Of a stretch of DNA of 55,284 nucleotides, positions 53,425 through 55,284 are shown one piece after another. Under the pieces are notes generated by a model. The model ran no database searches. It worked only from the letters and a program-made list of their open reading frames with translations, and was not told where the DNA came from. Source of the stretch: Rhizobium sp. CF122 (lineage in GTDB: Bacteria; Pseudomonadota; Alphaproteobacteria; Rhizobiales; Rhizobiaceae); the NCBI RefSeq assembly GCF_000282035.1, contig NZ_AKKA01000020.1, positions 1 through 55,284 of the forward strand. The letters are read 5' to 3'. The number at the start of each line of letters is the position of its first letter. The stretch's first letter is position 1. Both the position numbers and the translations under genes were made by a program.

Positions 53425-53571
53425 ATGCGCATGAAACTGACGTTGCTTGCATTCGCATATCTCATCGTCAGCGGCCTGTTGCTCGCGACCGCCTATAAAT
53501 CGACAGGGCCGATCACGACGCCCAAGACGGACAGGGTCGCGGTTTTCGAGATGGAACGCTTCGCGGGCTGA
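53425..53571 (+). CDS. Small membrane-anchored hypothetical protein
   Basis: A 48-residue protein with a basic start and one hydrophobic segment (about residues 5-24, LTLLAFAYLIVSGLLLATAY), then a polar tail. AGGAG eight bases before the ATG is a good ribosome binding site. No family recognised. It is convergent with the BON-domain gene, four bases away. Confidence 0.65.
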   Translation: MRMKLTLLAFAYLIVSGLLLATAYKSTGPITTPKTDRVAVFEMERFAG

Positions 53572-53575
53572 CATC

Positions 53576-53845
53576 TCACTGCGCTATCTTGATTTCATTG
53601 CGTACCGGCGTCGTCCCGGCGATTGCCTGTGCGACAGCAGTCGCGCGCTCAATCTCCGGGGCTGTGGCAACGATGCCCGTCAGCACCACGGCATGATCGT
53701 CCAGAGTCACCTTCACATCCGCGGCATCAATCCCACCGGCTACAGCCAGGGCATTCGCCACGGCCTCCTCGAGCGCTGCGTCCTGATCCGCCCCAGTCTG
53801 CGGTTCGTAGGGCTCGCCAAAGAACGTCGGTTGCTTGAAAACCAT
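53576..53845 (-). CDS. BON-domain protein
   Basis: An 89-residue protein made almost entirely of one BON domain: DAALEEAVANALAVAGGIDAADVKVTLDDHAVVLTGIVATAPEIERATAVAQAIAGTTPVRNEIKIAQ. BON domains bind phospholipids and occur in osmotic-stress proteins such as OsmY and Kbp. There is no signal peptide in the chosen frame. GGAGGAAGGAAG just before ATG 53845 gives a very strong ribosome binding site; an upstream frame opening at 54010 is not needed. Divergent from dxr. Confidence 0.88.
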   Translation of the reverse strand: MVFKQPTFFGEPYEPQTGADQDAALEEAVANALAVAGGIDAADVKVTLDDHAVVLTGIVATAPEIERATAVAQAIAGTTPVRNEIKIAQ

Positions 53846-54035
53846 TCTTCCTTCCTCCTGTCTCGATAGTTGCAAAACGCGGCAACTGGCCAGTTGGTTT
53901 CGCCCCGAACCACCCGACAGACGAAAGCTGCTGACATTGAGACGACTGCGTGATTTCTGCTGCGCCGCACACTTGCCGCTTATTTCAATCCCCTGTACAG
54001 CCAGAGCCAATGCAAGTGTTTTGGCGAAATCACCG

Positions 54036-55229
54036 ATGATGGCAGGCGGAAGCGCGCCCAGGCGCCTCAGTATTTTTGGCTCAACCGGCTCGATCGGACA
54101 AAATACGCTCGACGTCGTCGAGCAATTAGGCGGACGGGACTGCTATGAGATCTCCGTCGTAACAGGCAACGAGAACGTCCGGCTTCTGGCGCAGCAGGCC
54201 AGGTCCGCGGGTGCCAAGCTTGCGGTTACGGCCAGCGACGGCAAGTATCACTCTCTGAAGGAAGAACTGTCCGGCAGCGGCATTGCCGTGGCCGCCGGCA
54301 TATCCGGCCTTGCGGAAGCCGCAGACCTCGATGCGGATTGGGTCATGGCCGCCATCGTCGGCACCGCGGGACTGGCGCCGACGCTTGCCGCCGCCCGCAA
54401 GGGCGCCACGATCGCGCTTGCCAACAAGGAATGTCTGGTGTCGGCTGGCGACCTCTTTGTCGATGCCGTGGCAAAGGGCGGCGGGCGGCTGATCCCTGTC
54501 GACAGCGAACACAGCGCGATCTTTCAATCTCTTGACGAAGACCAGCGGCACGCTGTCGAACGGATCATCCTGACAGCTTCGGGTGGGCCCTTCCGCACCT
54601 GGTCACGCGCCGACATGGCGAATGTGACCGCAGCGACGGCGCGAGCACACCCCAACTGGTCGATGGGGCTGAAGATCTCGGTCGGAAGTGCCTCGATGTT
54701 CAACAAGGCGCTGGAGATGATCGAGGCAAAGCATCTCTTCGGCGTTCATCCGCACCAGATCGAAGTGATCGTACACCCGCAATCGATCATTCACTCCATG
54801 GTCGGCTACACGGATGGATCGATCATCGCCCAGCTCGGCAGCCCCGACATGCGGACGGCGATCGGCTACGCCCTCGACTACCCGCGCCGACCGACATTAA
54901 ACGTCGAGCGGCTGGATTTCGCCAAGCTCTCCCGCCTCGACTTCGAGGCGCCGGATGAAGAGCGCTTCCCGGCGCTGAGGCTGGCGCGTACGGCGCTGGA
55001 ACGTGGCGGCCTACAGGGCGCCATCATGAATGCGGCCGAGGAAGTTGCGTTTCACGCCTTCGTCGAGGAGCGGATCGGCTTCCTGGCCATGGCCGACATT
55101 GCCGAAGCGGTCATGGATAAGATGATCGCAACGGGCGAGGCGAAGACGATGGACGACGTCTTTGCCGCCGATGCGGAGGCCCGCAGGCTTGCCGCGGAAC
55201 TGGTAACCCTCAACGAAAAGGCCGCCTGA
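54036..55229 (+). CDS. dxr: 1-deoxy-D-xylulose 5-phosphate reductoisomerase
   Basis: Second step of the MEP isoprenoid pathway: DXP plus NADPH to 2-C-methyl-D-erythritol 4-phosphate. The 397-residue protein has the NADPH-binding motif GSTGSIG (15-21), ALANKECLVSAG, the metal-binding PVDSEHSA (Asp156, Glu158), ASGGPF and the fosmidomycin-binding IKxxHP region around KISVGSASMFNKALEMIEAKHLF. Two adjacent ATG codons (54036, 54039) are equally good; the open frame upstream to 53835 is not used by the family. A hairpin that spans the stop codon follows. Confidence 0.96.
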   Translation: MMAGGSAPRRLSIFGSTGSIGQNTLDVVEQLGGRDCYEISVVTGNENVRLLAQQARSAGAKLAVTASDGKYHSLKEELSGSGIAVAAGISGLAEAADLDADWVMAAIVGTAGLAPTLAAARKGATIALANKECLVSAGDLFVDAVAKGGGRLIPVDSEHSAIFQSLDEDQRHAVERIILTASGGPFRTWSRADMANVTAATARAHPNWSMGLKISVGSASMFNKALEMIEAKHLFGVHPHQIEVIVHPQSIIHSMVGYTDGSIIAQLGSPDMRTAIGYALDYPRRPTLNVERLDFAKLSRLDFEAPDEERFPALRLARTALERGGLQGAIMNAAEEVAFHAFVEERIGFLAMADIAEAVMDKMIATGEAKTMDDVFAADAEARRLAAELVTLNEKAA

Positions 55230-55238
55230 CGGCGGCCT
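55219..55238 (+). terminator. Hairpin spanning the dxr stop codon
   Basis: AGGCCGCC (55219-55226) and GGCGGCCT (55231-55238) make a perfect 8-bp stem with loop TGAC that contains the dxr stop codon. CACTTTCCC follows, a weak T tract, so this is a likely but imperfect terminator. Confidence 0.55.
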
Positions 55239-55284
55239 CACTTTCCCGGATAATGCGTTTAGGCCACGTGCCGCGCCAGGGCGC

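Noticed and set aside
55259..55284. Possible C-terminal tail of a minus-strand gene (ALARHVA then TAA)
   Set aside because: Seven codons at the window edge are too few to support a gene.
1..55284. CRISPR array, toxin-antitoxin pair, transposase or prophage genes
   Set aside because: No regularly spaced direct repeats, transposase motifs or phage structural genes were seen anywhere in the window.

Overview
The window reads as chromosomal DNA of a Rhizobiaceae bacterium (Rhizobium, Ensifer or Agrobacterium type). The evidence is high GC, densely packed genes, a typical Rhizobiales intergenic mosaic repeat in front of lysA, a CTTGAC-N17-CTATAG promoter before rpmB, aerobic-type cobaltochelatase genes cobS and cobT, and CpdR of the alphaproteobacterial cell-cycle network. 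Most of the window is housekeeping. I call the family with fair confidence and do not assign a genus.

Layout. 1-1071: tail of etfA and hbdA. 1072-5620: a more accessory block with a basic hypothetical protein, an 890-base non-coding stretch holding a perfect 18-bp inverted repeat, a class III adenylate cyclase with a zinc-ribbon N-terminal region, a frameshifted lysR and a divergent cupin gene. 5613-12246: tlpA, argH, an LptM-like lipoprotein, the mosaic repeat, lysA and a very large Gln-rich TIGR02302 membrane protein. 12368-15092: two hypotheticals, cpdR, hpt and a membrane protein. 15269-18620: ftsE, ftsX, a YdcF-like protein and plsC. 18623-27371: ChaC, DUF2125, tyrC-hisC, a methyltransferase, gloB, a DUF985 cupin, an EamA transporter, DUF3108, rpmB and a queuosine-precursor transporter. 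27411-33768: a terminator, a small ORF, an SDR remnant, a phytase-like protein, cobT, cobS, a J-domain protein and bolA. 33825-41307: DUF2938, a CorC-like protein, aroB, aroK, a small ORF, xerD, accA, an L,D-transpeptidase and tusA. 41314-45087: a CobW-type GTPase, a D,D-carboxypeptidase, an M20 hydrolase and tRNA-Arg(CCU). 45088-46087: a lower-GC, gene-poor stretch and a secreted Pro/Gly-rich protein. 46139-50815: a catabolic operon resembling rhizopine mocDEF plus a PanB-like protein, with a divergent LacI regulator. 50923-55284: an EptA-like transferase, ThuA-like protein, a small ORF, a BON protein and dxr.

How genes work together. aroK-aroB (chorismate) and hisC-tyrC (4-base overlap) serve aromatic amino acids; cobS-cobT form the AAA+ part of cobaltochelatase; ftsE-ftsX form the divisome ABC complex; the dac, L,D-transpeptidase and ftsEX genes act on the cell wall; the Rieske, reductase and desaturase-like genes form a complete electron-transfer oxygenase.

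The two most interesting signals are: (1) a short pseudoknot with the layout of a preQ1-I riboswitch, whose 3' strand contains the start codon of the queuosine-precursor transporter gene (26710-26739); and (2) a PanB-family protein that has lost its usual metal-binding residues, placed at the end of the mocDEF-like oxygenase operon (46139-49640). Neither could be tested with searches here.
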